IMG/VR virus record: IMGVR_UViG_3300038424_000251
Location: 301,300 to 365,299 of that record
Direction: 5' to 3' (one strand)
Length of the DNA stretch: 64,000 nt
Origin: a virus
Shown piece after piece: positions 35,287 to 44,253 of the stretch. The translations under genes and the position numbers were made by a program. Numbering within the stretch: position 1 is the first letter of the stretch; each line of letters opens with the position of its first letter. The notes under the pieces were generated by a model. It saw only the letters and a program-made list of their open reading frames with translations, searched no databases and was not told where the DNA came from.

Positions 35287-37368
35287 ATGCCTGATTCACC
35301 TCTAAGACCAGAAGTAAGAGTAGATAATGACGAAGTTGACATAAAGCAAAAGTCTTTATTTGCGCGTTTAAAGAAGTTGTTTTCTTCAGGCGTTGTAGTT
35401 CGTAACGTTGGTGGTAAAAAACTTAAAGTAAAGGATACCAGCGATTTGATGTACGCAACTGATAGAAACAGTTTGCGTGACCGTTTTAATCGTGTTCGTT
35501 CTACAGCTTATAATGCTTACACTAGAGATTTTTCTCTAGCTTACCAAGCAGCTCGTATTGACCTTTTTAGAGATTATGATACGATGGATATGGACCCTAT
35601 TATCGCATCAGCTTTGGATATTTACGCAGATGAATCGTTAACTGTTAATGAATTGGGAAAAATTTTAGTTGTTCATGCTGAAGATGAAAATATAAAGGGT
35701 ATTCTTACTAATCTTTTTTATGATGTTCTAAATATTGAACATAATCTTTGGTCTTGGACAAGGAATATGGCTAAATATGGTGATTTTTACATGCGCTTAT
35801 ATATTTCGCCTGAATATGGTGTTTATCAGATTGAACCAATTTCTTCCTATAATGTTGAACGGCTTGAAAATACAGACCCACTTAATAAAAATTATGTAAA
35901 GTTTCAAATAAGACCAACCGATACGTCACAAGTTGAAACATTGGAATTTTTTGAGTGTGCTCATTTTAGATTACTTTCTGATTCAAACTTCCTTCCTTAT
36001 GGTAAAGCTATGATTGAAGGAGCACGCCGTGTTTGGAAGCAATTATCTTTAATGGAAGACGCTATGTTGATTAATCGTATTATGCGTGCTCCAGAAAGAC
36101 GTATTTTCAAGTTGGATGTAGGTAACATTCCTCCACAAGATATTGATTCTTTTATAGAAAAGCAGGTAACTAAGTTAAAGAGAGTTCCATATGTTGACCC
36201 TCAAACAGGAGATTATAATCTCAGATTTAATCTTCAAAATATGACGGAAGACTATATTTTGCCTGTTCGTGGTAGTGATAGTGGAACTTCTATTGAAACT
36301 TTGAGTGGTATAGAATGGACGGGTATTGATGATATTCAATATTTACGTAACAAATTAATGGCAGCATTAAAGATTCCTAAAGCTTTCTTAGGTTATGAAG
36401 AAGAACTTTCAGGTAAAGCTACATTAGCATCAGAAGATGTAAGATTTGCTAGAACTATTCAACGTATTCAAAGAGTTCTTATATCAGAACTTGAAAAAAT
36501 TGCTATTGTTCATTTGTATTCACAAGGATATCGTGATGAAAGTTTGGTAAATTTTAAACTTGAACTTACTAATCCATCAACGATTTTTGAGAAGGAAAAG
36601 ATTGAAGTTTGGGGAAATAAAACGGAATTGGCTAAAAATATGATGGAAGCTAAATTATTTTCTAAGCAATGGATTTACAAAAACGTCTTTAATTTGTCCA
36701 AAGATGATTCAGAAGAATTACTTGACCAGATTGTTGAGGATTCCAAACAGGTGTGGAGATTTAAATCCATTGAAGAAGAGGGTAATGACCCTGCTAAACC
36801 ATTTCAGAAAATTAATCCAAAAGCTGAAGGTCTTCCACCGGGTGGTGGAGGATTGCCTGAATTGGGCGGCGGCGGATTACCTGAACTAGGCGGAGCTGGT
36901 GTCGGTGGATTACCTGAACTGGGACCTCCAGTAGGAGGCGGTGGAGCTGGCGTATTACCACCGTTACAAGAAGCAAAGATTAAAGGAGATACTAATTATG
37001 CTAAATGGAATCAAATGGCTATCAATAATACTGGAAGTATAGAAGAGGAACATGGTGAACATGCTGAAGATTATGAAAGGCCGTCGCAAGAAGGGGAACA
37101 TGATGCTCGCAAACAACACCGTTTTGGAGAAGACCCCCTCGGTGATTTGGAAAATAAAAGAAAACCGAGAAAAAGTAGTAATTCTCTGACACCAAAATGG
37201 GCAAAGAATTCTCCATTCAGTCTTGAAACACTTCAAAGAAGTAGTTTGATTAAGAATCTTAACTCTTATTTGGATAAATCAAAAAGAGAAAAAAAGGAAT
37301 TAATTAAGGAAGCAACGACAACAGGAAGCAAGTCAATGCTTGATGAAGATAACATAATTGATGAATAA
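35287..37368 (+). CDS. 20: Portal protein gp20 with Gly/Pro-rich C-terminal extension
   Basis: A 693-residue protein. Residues 1-490 match T4-type portal proteins: DTMDMDPIIASALDIYADES, WSWTRNMAKYGDFYMRLYIS, SLMEDAMLINRIMRAPERR, VPYVDPQTGDYNLRFNLQN and PKAFLGYEEELSGKATLASE. T4 gp20 is 524 residues; here an extension follows with four Gly-rich LPEL repeats (about residues 515-555) and a charged tail (EEHGEHAEDYE) ending MLDEDNIIDE. The portal is the DNA-packaging and neck channel and nucleates the prohead. The extension is absent from T4 and may lie inside the capsid. The start has AAAAGGA upstream. Confidence 0.9.
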   Translation: MPDSPLRPEVRVDNDEVDIKQKSLFARLKKLFSSGVVVRNVGGKKLKVKDTSDLMYATDRNSLRDRFNRVRSTAYNAYTRDFSLAYQAARIDLFRDYDTMDMDPIIASALDIYADESLTVNELGKILVVHAEDENIKGILTNLFYDVLNIEHNLWSWTRNMAKYGDFYMRLYISPEYGVYQIEPISSYNVERLENTDPLNKNYVKFQIRPTDTSQVETLEFFECAHFRLLSDSNFLPYGKAMIEGARRVWKQLSLMEDAMLINRIMRAPERRIFKLDVGNIPPQDIDSFIEKQVTKLKRVPYVDPQTGDYNLRFNLQNMTEDYILPVRGSDSGTSIETLSGIEWTGIDDIQYLRNKLMAALKIPKAFLGYEEELSGKATLASEDVRFARTIQRIQRVLISELEKIAIVHLYSQGYRDESLVNFKLELTNPSTIFEKEKIEVWGNKTELAKNMMEAKLFSKQWIYKNVFNLSKDDSEELLDQIVEDSKQVWRFKSIEEEGNDPAKPFQKINPKAEGLPPGGGGLPELGGGGLPELGGAGVGGLPELGPPVGGGGAGVLPPLQEAKIKGDTNYAKWNQMAINNTGSIEEEHGEHAEDYERPSQEGEHDARKQHRFGEDPLGDLENKRKPRKSSNSLTPKWAKNSPFSLETLQRSSLIKNLNSYLDKSKREKKELIKEATTTGSKSMLDEDNIIDE

Positions 37369-37399
37369 TGAAATAATACATTTTCATATGTTCACATCA

Positions 37400-37407
37400 T
37401 ATTTATA
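37400..37407 (+). promoter_or_regulatory. Late promoter TATTTATA with TATAAATA overlap
   Basis: TATTTATAAATA is again a double motif. The ATG at 37430 follows after 22 nt, with AAAGG as ribosome binding site. Confidence 0.6.
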
Positions 37408-37429
37408 AATAAGTGTAAAGGTTGAATAT

Positions 37430-38302
37430 ATGCCTAAGAAAATGCGCCACTCAAAGTTTAGAAATACAGGTATTTTGTTTGAATTGTTGACACGACAAGT
37501 GACAGCAGATATTATTGCTGGTAAAGATGAGTCGGAAGCTAAAGATTTACTTTTTAAATACTTTAAAGAAAACACCGAATTGGGCCGAGAATGGCGTCTT
37601 TATAATTTTCTTTTGTCTGAAAAAATCAAGGATGAGCACCATGCGGATAGATTTTTGTCGGTTATTGTAGAACAACGAAAAAAACTTAGTAACGCTAAAT
37701 TAGCGAGGGAAAAATACGAATTAATTAAGGAAATTAAGGAACTTTATCCAATTAACGATTTTTTAAAAGCAAATATTAAAAATTATAGGACTTTAGCTTC
37801 CATATTCAAACTATTTGAAGATGATTCTTCCAAAGATTTGAAATTTGATGCAAAAGAAGTTTATCAAGCAAAAACGTGTATTATTGAAAACATTGTTGAT
37901 AGACCGAAGAAATCTGGTGAAGAGGATATTCTTAAGTTTTATGCACAACAAAATGAAGATGTTCGTCTTTTATCTTATCGTATATTGGTCGAAGGTATGA
38001 ATAAGAAATATAAAGATTTAGATGAAAATCAAAAGAATGTTCTTCGTGAATATATTAACAATATTTCCAATACTAATTCGCTTGGTGAATATATTGTAAA
38101 AGAAGTGGATAATGTAAAGAAACAATTGTGTGAATTATCATCAAAAATTAAGGATAATGATGTAATAAGAATAAAAATCAACGAAGTTGTTCGTCAACTG
38201 AATAAAGTAAAACCATTACCAAATAAAATAGTAAAGGATAATCAAGTTATGGTTGTTTTACTTTCTTATGAACTTTTGAAAGAAATTAAAAATCAACTTT
38301 AA
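37430..38302 (+). CDS. Conserved head-cluster protein (290 aa)
   Basis: An almost entirely helical, charged protein whose N-terminus RHSKFRNTGILFELLTRQVT is a conserved signature in large T4-like phages, where it lies between portal and protease genes. A scaffold or prohead-core role fits its helical make-up and position but is inference. It has its own late promoter and precedes the motif-bearing gene at 38308 by 5 nt. Confidence 0.55.
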   Translation: MPKKMRHSKFRNTGILFELLTRQVTADIIAGKDESEAKDLLFKYFKENTELGREWRLYNFLLSEKIKDEHHADRFLSVIVEQRKKLSNAKLAREKYELIKEIKELYPINDFLKANIKNYRTLASIFKLFEDDSSKDLKFDAKEVYQAKTCIIENIVDRPKKSGEEDILKFYAQQNEDVRLLSYRILVEGMNKKYKDLDENQKNVLREYINNISNTNSLGEYIVKEVDNVKKQLCELSSKIKDNDVIRIKINEVVRQLNKVKPLPNKIVKDNQVMVVLLSYELLKEIKNQL

Positions 38303-38307
38303 AAAAA

Positions 38308-40359
38308 GTGAAAAAATCTCAATTCCAATCATTGATTAAAAATGTGGTTGAAGAACAATTAGGACGATGGGTTTCTCCTAGTGAGTTAAATAAACAAACA
38401 CCACAACAGAAGGGAGTTGTGCAATATTTGGAAAAACTTAATTATCGTGTTACATCCACAATGCCTGCAGATACAACAGGTAAAACTGTAATAGTTATTA
38501 TGGATAAATCGGGTGGAAAATATGGCCATGAAGAAGCATTAGTAAATCCTAATGGTTCTGTGACTGGAAAGGCTGCATCTGATATTCCTATGAGCCTTAC
38601 GGGTGGAGGTTTAGATTTTTCTATTGTTGAAAAAAAATTACATCTTAAATTTCGGATTAAAAATATGGTAGAAAAAGCTATATTGAATGAGATACTTGGT
38701 GTTGGTCCAGATATTCATCAAGCTACAATAACTCAGAAACGAGCTATTAACACATTGAAAAAAATAGGATTTATTCTTAGAAATACTTATCCAACATCAG
38801 ATGGCGTAGGTATAATTCTCATAAGACATAAAGGGAAGCTTGGTAGTCCAGTAACAAGAGTTGCAAATATAAAACCAGATGGAAGTATTAATGAGCCACA
38901 TATAAATCTTAGTAAATATCTTAGTTTTGTTGGTGGTGGCGCTGGAGGTTCTGAACGTGGAGTTTCTTTACATGAATTGAGTAAACAAACATCATCACAA
39001 ACAAGAGCAGTTAATCATTTTGAAAGGAGAGGGTATCATATAAAATCTACGTCGCCTATAAGTGACAGAACTATAAATGTTATTATGACTAAATCGGGTG
39101 GTAGATTTGCCAGTGATGAAGTAATAATTGGACCAGATGGTTCTGTAAATGGAAAAGTATCTGCTACTCCTATTATTCATGAAAAAATGACTACGAGAGC
39201 CGACTTAGCAGCTGATGTGGGTCTTGGTGGCACAATGAAAGCTGTGAACGTTGCAGAAGAAAATGAGGAAAGAACATGCGACTGTGGTAGTGGATTACCT
39301 AGTAAATGGGAACGTGATGGTCAGGGTATTCCTTTGGTAAGAGCGTGTGATAAATGTAGAAAGCAGAAACTATCAAAATATCGTCCAGAAATTCTTAGAC
39401 CATATACTCAAGCAGATGTGGATGAACCGATTGAACCAGAAGATTATGAGGAACAAATGGGTGCAGTTGGTGGATATGCTACTCCATATGTGTTTAAAAA
39501 GAAAATAAGAGAAAAAATCGGTCCTGATGGAAAGTATCAAGATGATATGGAAAGTGGTGTTAGGTCAAAAAGAATTTCTGGTCTTTCTGAAATTGGTGTA
39601 GGTTTGACTACGGCTGCCGCAGTAGGGGGTATTGCTTTTATTTATATGTTATTAAACCGTATAATTAACCGTGGTTCTAACATTTACGCTGGTGGTGGTG
39701 AGTGGGAGAAAATAGAGATAACACAAGATAACATAAATATGATGCTTGATTTGATAAAAGCACATAATCCAAGACTAAAAGATGCAGATATTGAATTTGT
39801 TAAAAATCAAATTATGAATGAAATAAAGGGTGGTACAGTAAAAACCGTGGGAGATTTAAAAAAATATTTAAAAGCAAGAGAATTGGAATCGAGAAAAAAA
39901 TTAGAAGAAATACATAGGTCAGGACTCCATAGGTTAGGAATGGATTATTCTATAATTAAAAAAGTAAGAAATGCAGCTTCTAGATTTTTTAAGGTCCCTG
40001 TAGGAAATATTGAAAATATTAAAGTATTATATAAAATTACTCCTACTGATATTGTGTTTGAAATTATTTTGGGGCCACCAAGATGGGAAAGAAAATTTAT
40101 AAGATTTCATGGTATAAATAATCCTTTTGAAGTATGGGATGAAGAGCAAGAGAAATTTGTACCAACTCTTAAAACAGTTAGAAATTTTCCTCCAGAGGAA
40201 GAAGAAAATATTCAGGAAATGACAGCAACGGGTGCTATAGCTGGATATGCTACACCATTTGCATTTTCTAAAAAGAAAAGTGGTAGTCAAAGAGCATTAG
40301 ATGTAACTAAAAAGTTAGGATTTAAAGTAGTAGAAAGTATTTTAGAGAAGGTGAAGTAA
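38308..40359 (+). CDS. Modular head-internal candidate with tandem repeat domains
   Basis: A 683-residue protein beginning with GTG; the start is supported by the match of MKKSQFQSLIKNVVEEQL to MKKSQLKLIISEI in the gene at 42424. A related motif recurs at 102-120 (HLKFRIKNMVEKAILNEI, with an L-N-E site). A domain of about 65 residues is present three times (about 22-88, 139-199, 220-284; compare YLEKLNYRVTS, TLKKIGFILRN, HFERRGYHIKS) with a stub at 667-683. A four-Cys ribbon (C324, C326, C347, C350), two GYATP motifs (389, 646) and a hydrophobic segment (about 438-452) complete it. The function is unknown. Confidence 0.55.
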   Translation: MKKSQFQSLIKNVVEEQLGRWVSPSELNKQTPQQKGVVQYLEKLNYRVTSTMPADTTGKTVIVIMDKSGGKYGHEEALVNPNGSVTGKAASDIPMSLTGGGLDFSIVEKKLHLKFRIKNMVEKAILNEILGVGPDIHQATITQKRAINTLKKIGFILRNTYPTSDGVGIILIRHKGKLGSPVTRVANIKPDGSINEPHINLSKYLSFVGGGAGGSERGVSLHELSKQTSSQTRAVNHFERRGYHIKSTSPISDRTINVIMTKSGGRFASDEVIIGPDGSVNGKVSATPIIHEKMTTRADLAADVGLGGTMKAVNVAEENEERTCDCGSGLPSKWERDGQGIPLVRACDKCRKQKLSKYRPEILRPYTQADVDEPIEPEDYEEQMGAVGGYATPYVFKKKIREKIGPDGKYQDDMESGVRSKRISGLSEIGVGLTTAAAVGGIAFIYMLLNRIINRGSNIYAGGGEWEKIEITQDNINMMLDLIKAHNPRLKDADIEFVKNQIMNEIKGGTVKTVGDLKKYLKARELESRKKLEEIHRSGLHRLGMDYSIIKKVRNAASRFFKVPVGNIENIKVLYKITPTDIVFEIILGPPRWERKFIRFHGINNPFEVWDEEQEKFVPTLKTVRNFPPEEEENIQEMTATGAIAGYATPFAFSKKKSGSQRALDVTKKLGFKVVESILEKVK

Positions 40360-40360
40360 T

Positions 40361-41491
40361 ATGAGTAAGAAAATTAAATTAAGAAATTTGTTGAATTTAA
40401 CTGAACAGGCTCCACAGCCACCAATGGCAAGCCCGGCTACTCCTGTGCCTGCTCCTGTTCTTCCCGCAGGTATGAGCGCAGGCGGTGCTGCGGCAGAAGA
40501 GGTACCACCAACCCCTCCACCTGCAGAAACATCACCTGAACCGGAAGACCCATCGGAATATGATTTCACTCGTGATTTTAGGGCATTTGAGGATAAAAAG
40601 AACAAGGCTGAATCTGATGCTAAGAAGGTTCTTTTGGATAAAATGAACAAAAGACTTTTGAACAAAACTGTTGTTGCTAATGCTTCACGCGGTTATGGAC
40701 AACCAAAAACCGATTACACTATAGAAAATATTAAGAAAATTAGTGTAGAATTTTGGTATAAGGATTATGTGGTGATAGCAACCGACCAAAATGATAAGAA
40801 ATACTTTTTAACTCCGGGTATAAATATTAAAATTGAAAGTGAAGGTTCTCAACCTGCTCCGGGTGCAGAAGAAAAACCAATAGCAGGTCCAGAAGTTCCA
40901 CCACAAGAACAACCAGCGGAACAACCACCAAAAGCTGGTGATGAAGAAGAACCAAATGTAGCATCTCCATCAGCACCCTCACCAGAAGAACAACCACCAC
41001 AGGCTGTTCCAATGGTTCCTACTCAAGAGCCAGCACCAATGGCTCCACAACAAACGGTGCCAAAACAAGCACCAGCTCCAGCAGAGCCATCGCTGGCAGA
41101 ACCAGAACCGGAGATTCCACATCGTAAAAAGAAAAAGAAACTTCCACCTGTAGCTGAATGGATTCAAAAAGATTTAAATATATTTCTTGTAGAATTTATG
41201 TCTGATAGTATAAAAGATGAAAATGGAAAAGTTAATTTTCTTCCTTATATAAAGAAAACATCAAAAATATTAGCTGAAAATGTAAATACTACCAAAATCA
41301 AGTACCAGTTATTGATTCCTGAAAATCATATGATAAATAATATAGATAACAGAGATATAAAATTGGCTGCAATTGATGCTATGAGACGACAAACGTATTA
41401 TGGCCAATATTCGAAAGGTTCGGTTGATATAGTTAAAAATGGTAGATATTATCTCTTGGAATATGTTAAAGAGATAGGATGGAACGTTTAA
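40361..41491 (+). CDS. Pro/Ala-rich protein, head-internal candidate
   Basis: A 376-residue protein. The N-terminus KKIKLRNLLNLTEQ resembles a capsid-targeting peptide with an L-T-E cleavage site. Residues 18-70 and 165-245 are Pro/Ala/Glu/Gln-rich linkers. Two folded parts remain: about 70-160 (with FWYKDYVVIATDQNDKKYFL) and the C-terminal 110 residues (VAEWIQKDLNIFLVEFMSDS, ending LLEYVKEIGWNV). It lies 1 nt upstream of the prohead protease gene. No family is recognised. Confidence 0.5.
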   Translation: MSKKIKLRNLLNLTEQAPQPPMASPATPVPAPVLPAGMSAGGAAAEEVPPTPPPAETSPEPEDPSEYDFTRDFRAFEDKKNKAESDAKKVLLDKMNKRLLNKTVVANASRGYGQPKTDYTIENIKKISVEFWYKDYVVIATDQNDKKYFLTPGINIKIESEGSQPAPGAEEKPIAGPEVPPQEQPAEQPPKAGDEEEPNVASPSAPSPEEQPPQAVPMVPTQEPAPMAPQQTVPKQAPAPAEPSLAEPEPEIPHRKKKKKLPPVAEWIQKDLNIFLVEFMSDSIKDENGKVNFLPYIKKTSKILAENVNTTKIKYQLLIPENHMINNIDNRDIKLAAIDAMRRQTYYGQYSKGSVDIVKNGRYYLLEYVKEIGWNV

Positions 41492-41492
41492 T

Positions 41493-42122
41493 ATGAATAC
41501 TAAACAATTATTAGTTGATTGTATAACCTTTGAATTTATCAAAGATAATCTCTTTGAAGAAGCTATTCGTACTGATGGAAGACGATTGGTTGTCAAGGGT
41601 ATTTTACAACGAGCAAATATAAAAAATCAAAACGGTAGGCTATATAAGAAAGATGTACTTTTTCGTGAATCAAAAAAATATGAGGAAAACTTTGTAAAAG
41701 AAAGAAGAGCATTGGGAGAACTTGACCATCCAGAAAGCTCAGTTGTAAACTTACAAAATGTGTCTCATAATGTTGTAGAATTACATTGGGAAGGTGATGA
41801 CCTTATGGGAACTGTTGAAGTTTTACCTACTCCAAATGGAAATATTTTAAAGGAATTATTTAAAGCCAATATTCGACTTGGAATTTCCAGTCGTGGATTG
41901 GGAACAGTCAATAAAAGTATAAATGAAGATGCAGATGTGGTTCAAGATGATTTTGAACTTATAGCGTTTGATTTTGTATCAAATCCTAGTACAAGGGGCG
42001 CCTTCATGTTTCCATCGGGTACTCTTCAGGAAGGTGTTAAAACCACTATTCAAAATCCAATTACCCAAAAATGGGAAAGGGTTGAGAATATTGTAAGAGA
42101 TATTTTAACTGAAATTGAATAA
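41493..42122 (+). CDS. 21: Prohead core protease gp21
   Basis: A 209-residue serine protease matching T4 gp21 (212 aa). The catalytic His is H79 in LGELDHPESS and the nucleophile is within GISSRG (S132/S133). The downstream segment FELIAFDFVSNPSTRGAFM is also conserved. gp21 cuts scaffold, capsid and internal proteins after Glu in L/I-x-E sites during head maturation. Neighbouring products carry such sites near their N-termini. The portal, protease, scaffold, capsid order of T4 is kept, but with about 9 kb inserted between protease and scaffold. Confidence 0.88.
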   Translation: MNTKQLLVDCITFEFIKDNLFEEAIRTDGRRLVVKGILQRANIKNQNGRLYKKDVLFRESKKYEENFVKERRALGELDHPESSVVNLQNVSHNVVELHWEGDDLMGTVEVLPTPNGNILKELFKANIRLGISSRGLGTVNKSINEDADVVQDDFELIAFDFVSNPSTRGAFMFPSGTLQEGVKTTIQNPITQKWERVENIVRDILTEIE

Positions 42123-42126
42123 TTAT

Positions 42127-42417
42127 ATGAAAAATAAAATACATGAAATAATAGCAAAACCAACTAAGTCTAGTACTTCAGCGCCATTAGGATTTAAATC
42201 CACTGTTTCAGTACCGGGGAGAGCTAAAGAAACTATTCAAACTATTTTGGATAACATTGGCTATAATCCACGAACATTGTCACATCAAGATGCTATACGG
42301 TTGCTTGAAAAGATTAAAGTTATTTTACAAGACCTTATAACTACAAAAAACGTTGAAGAAGAATCAAAATATCCTATATTTGAAAATGTTAGTGGAAATA
42401 CTTTCAAATTAAAGTAA
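42127..42417 (+). CDS. Hypothetical protein after prohead protease (96 aa)
   Basis: The ATG at 42127 is preferred to an in-frame TTG at 42115 inside the protease gene. The product begins MKNKIHEIIAKPTKSSTSAP, then a small helical domain (AKETIQTILDNIGYNPRTLS, LLEKIKVILQDLITT). It is probably co-translated with the protease and may be a head or core component. No family is recognised. Confidence 0.5.
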   Translation: MKNKIHEIIAKPTKSSTSAPLGFKSTVSVPGRAKETIQTILDNIGYNPRTLSHQDAIRLLEKIKVILQDLITTKNVEEESKYPIFENVSGNTFKLK

Positions 42418-42423
42418 TAATAG

Positions 42424-43689
42424 ATGAAGAAATCACAATTAAAATTGATAATTTCAGAAATTATAAAGCAGGCAAAATTACTTGAAAATGGGTTATCTCG
42501 TAATTGTACTGCTAATGATATTACATGGAAAGGAAAAAAAGGATATCAATGTTTAAATTGTGGTGCATGGGCTGAACATTCTTGGGATATTAAACATAAA
42601 AAACAAAATCCATTAGAAAAACCAAAATTTTTTGAAAATGATTTGAATGAAGCAATATCTCCAAAAAGTGTTGCTACAATTGAAAAATGGCGAAAAGAAG
42701 TCGGAGATAGACAAACTGGTGTAAAATTAATAGATACCGTTTTAGAAAGAAGACTTGGATTATTATCAGCAGATTTAGCTGATACTGCTATATTTGCAAA
42801 TGGATTGGATGCAATAGAAGAAGTGTTAAAGGAGAATAATTATGAAGCTGCTATTCGTCAAGCTATAGAAACTGCTAGGGAAATGATAGAGGATGAAGGT
42901 GGGGCAGGAATATGGGAAGAATACAGAAAATTACAAGAAGCTCAAGGATGGGCAGGTGCAGATGATAGATGGATTTCACACCCTATAACAAAAAAGGAAC
43001 CAAAATATTATAAAGAATATGGTGTAACATATTGTCATATTGACCTAAAAAAAGAAAAGTGTCCTCCGGGTATGAAAATTTTCCCCTACACAGAAGAACA
43101 TGTTCCTACAAAGAAAAAATTTCCAAGACAAATATGTTGTTATAATGAAAATGATTTTCGCAAATTATTAGGGCATTGGAATACAGCAGTGTGGAAATAC
43201 GAACCAACTAGTTCAATGTTACAAGAGAAAGTAAATAGGTCAGAATTAAAATTTATTATTAAAGAAATTGTCAGAGAAATTTATTCTGAACAATTTCGAC
43301 AAGATGAAATTAGTAATAAATGGAAAGCATTAGCAAGCGCCGCTTTGGTTGGATATGCTGGATTGCATACTCCTTTTGGAACAAAAACCGCTCAACATTG
43401 GAGTCAAACACCTGCTGGACAACAAATTGTAATGACGGCTAGACAAATGTGGAATCAAGTACCACCAGCTCAACGAACAGCAGAAAAGGCTAAACAAATA
43501 TGGGGTCAAATAATAAAACCGGGTCATATTGATATGCCCAATCCAAACGAACCATTACCATCAGAAAAAGGTATGAGTCCTTGGGATTTAGCTGGTAAAT
43601 ATACTGCAAGAAATGTGGACCTTACTCAAAAATTACAACCGTTTGTTAAACGTTATCTACCTCCTGTTAGTTCAAAGAATCCTTCTTAA
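42424..43689 (+). CDS. Modular head-internal candidate with two targeting-like motifs
   Basis: A 421-residue protein. The N-terminal motif MKKSQLKLIISEIIKQAKLL is followed by E21, and a second copy lies at 272-290 (NRSELKFIIKEIVREIYSE). Between them are a zinc-ribbon-like segment (C43-x-x-C46 with H52 and H58), a helical domain and a Cys-containing domain (YCHIDLKKEKC, QICCYNEND). After the second motif comes AALVGYAGLHTPFG, reminiscent of the GYATP motif of the protein at 38308. If the prohead protease cuts after the motifs, it would release two separate domains. No enzymatic function is evident. Confidence 0.5.
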   Translation: MKKSQLKLIISEIIKQAKLLENGLSRNCTANDITWKGKKGYQCLNCGAWAEHSWDIKHKKQNPLEKPKFFENDLNEAISPKSVATIEKWRKEVGDRQTGVKLIDTVLERRLGLLSADLADTAIFANGLDAIEEVLKENNYEAAIRQAIETAREMIEDEGGAGIWEEYRKLQEAQGWAGADDRWISHPITKKEPKYYKEYGVTYCHIDLKKEKCPPGMKIFPYTEEHVPTKKKFPRQICCYNENDFRKLLGHWNTAVWKYEPTSSMLQEKVNRSELKFIIKEIVREIYSEQFRQDEISNKWKALASAALVGYAGLHTPFGTKTAQHWSQTPAGQQIVMTARQMWNQVPPAQRTAEKAKQIWGQIIKPGHIDMPNPNEPLPSEKGMSPWDLAGKYTARNVDLTQKLQPFVKRYLPPVSSKNPS

Positions 43690-43750
43690 TATATTCAAAA
43701 TATTCAGTTTAACATTAATTGCCGTTAAATGGATAAGATTTATCTTTTCA

Positions 43751-43779
43751 TTGACAATCCGCGAATTTTGTGGTATTAT
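43751..43779 (+). promoter_or_regulatory. Strong sigma70-like promoter for NADAR gene
   Basis: TTGACA (43751-43756), a 17-nt spacer and TATTAT (43774-43779): a consensus -35 and a near-consensus -10. The ATG follows 9 nt later, so the transcript should begin about 2-3 nt before it. Confidence 0.75.
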
Positions 43780-43788
43780 ATTTTTATT

Positions 43789-44253
43789 ATGAAAATTGAA
43801 TTCTATAGAATAGCAGAACCTTATGGAGATTTTTCCAATTTTTCAAGACATCCAATTGTTTTGAAAGGTAAAGTGTGGCCTACTACAGAGCATTATTTCC
43901 AATCACAGAAATTCGCTGGAACTGAACACGAAGAAGATGTAAGGCTTGCCAAAGGCCCGCGAGCGGCTGCTGAAATAGGACGTGACAGGAATCGTCCTTT
44001 AAGAGTTGATTGGGAACAAGTCAAAGAAAGCATTATGAAAGATGCTTTATTAGCTAAAATTGCACAATATCCTAAAATTAAGGAGCTTTTACTTTCTACT
44101 GGAGATGCAGAAATTGTTGAACATAGTTTCAAGGATAGATATTGGGCTGATGGTGGTGATGGTTCTGGAAAAAACAGATTGGGTATTCTTTGGATGGAAA
44201 TAAGAAAAGAGTTACAAGATGAAAAGAACCGAACGGCTCCGCAAGGAAGCTGA
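43789..44253 (+). CDS. NADAR-domain (YbiA-like) glycosidase
   Basis: The ATG at 43789 is chosen because an in-frame ATG at 43729 lies upstream of the promoter. The 154-residue protein shows the NADAR signatures FSNFSRHPIVLKGKVWPTTE with HYFQSQKF, then the C-terminal YWADGGDGSGKNRLGILWME. Members are N-glycosidases, some acting on riboflavin intermediates (YbiA) and some removing ADP-ribose from guanine in DNA as partners of DarT-like toxins. In a phage, reversal of host DNA ADP-ribosylation is an attractive role, but substrate choice cannot be read from sequence. Confidence 0.85.
   Translation: MKIEFYRIAEPYGDFSNFSRHPIVLKGKVWPTTEHYFQSQKFAGTEHEEDVRLAKGPRAAAEIGRDRNRPLRVDWEQVKESIMKDALLAKIAQYPKIKELLLSTGDAEIVEHSFKDRYWADGGDGSGKNRLGILWMEIRKELQDEKNRTAPQGS

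Noticed and set aside
40342-40665. A 107-codon minus-strand frame rich in Gly/Ala
   Set aside because: It is the antisense shadow of the Pro/Ala-rich linker of the protein at 40361.
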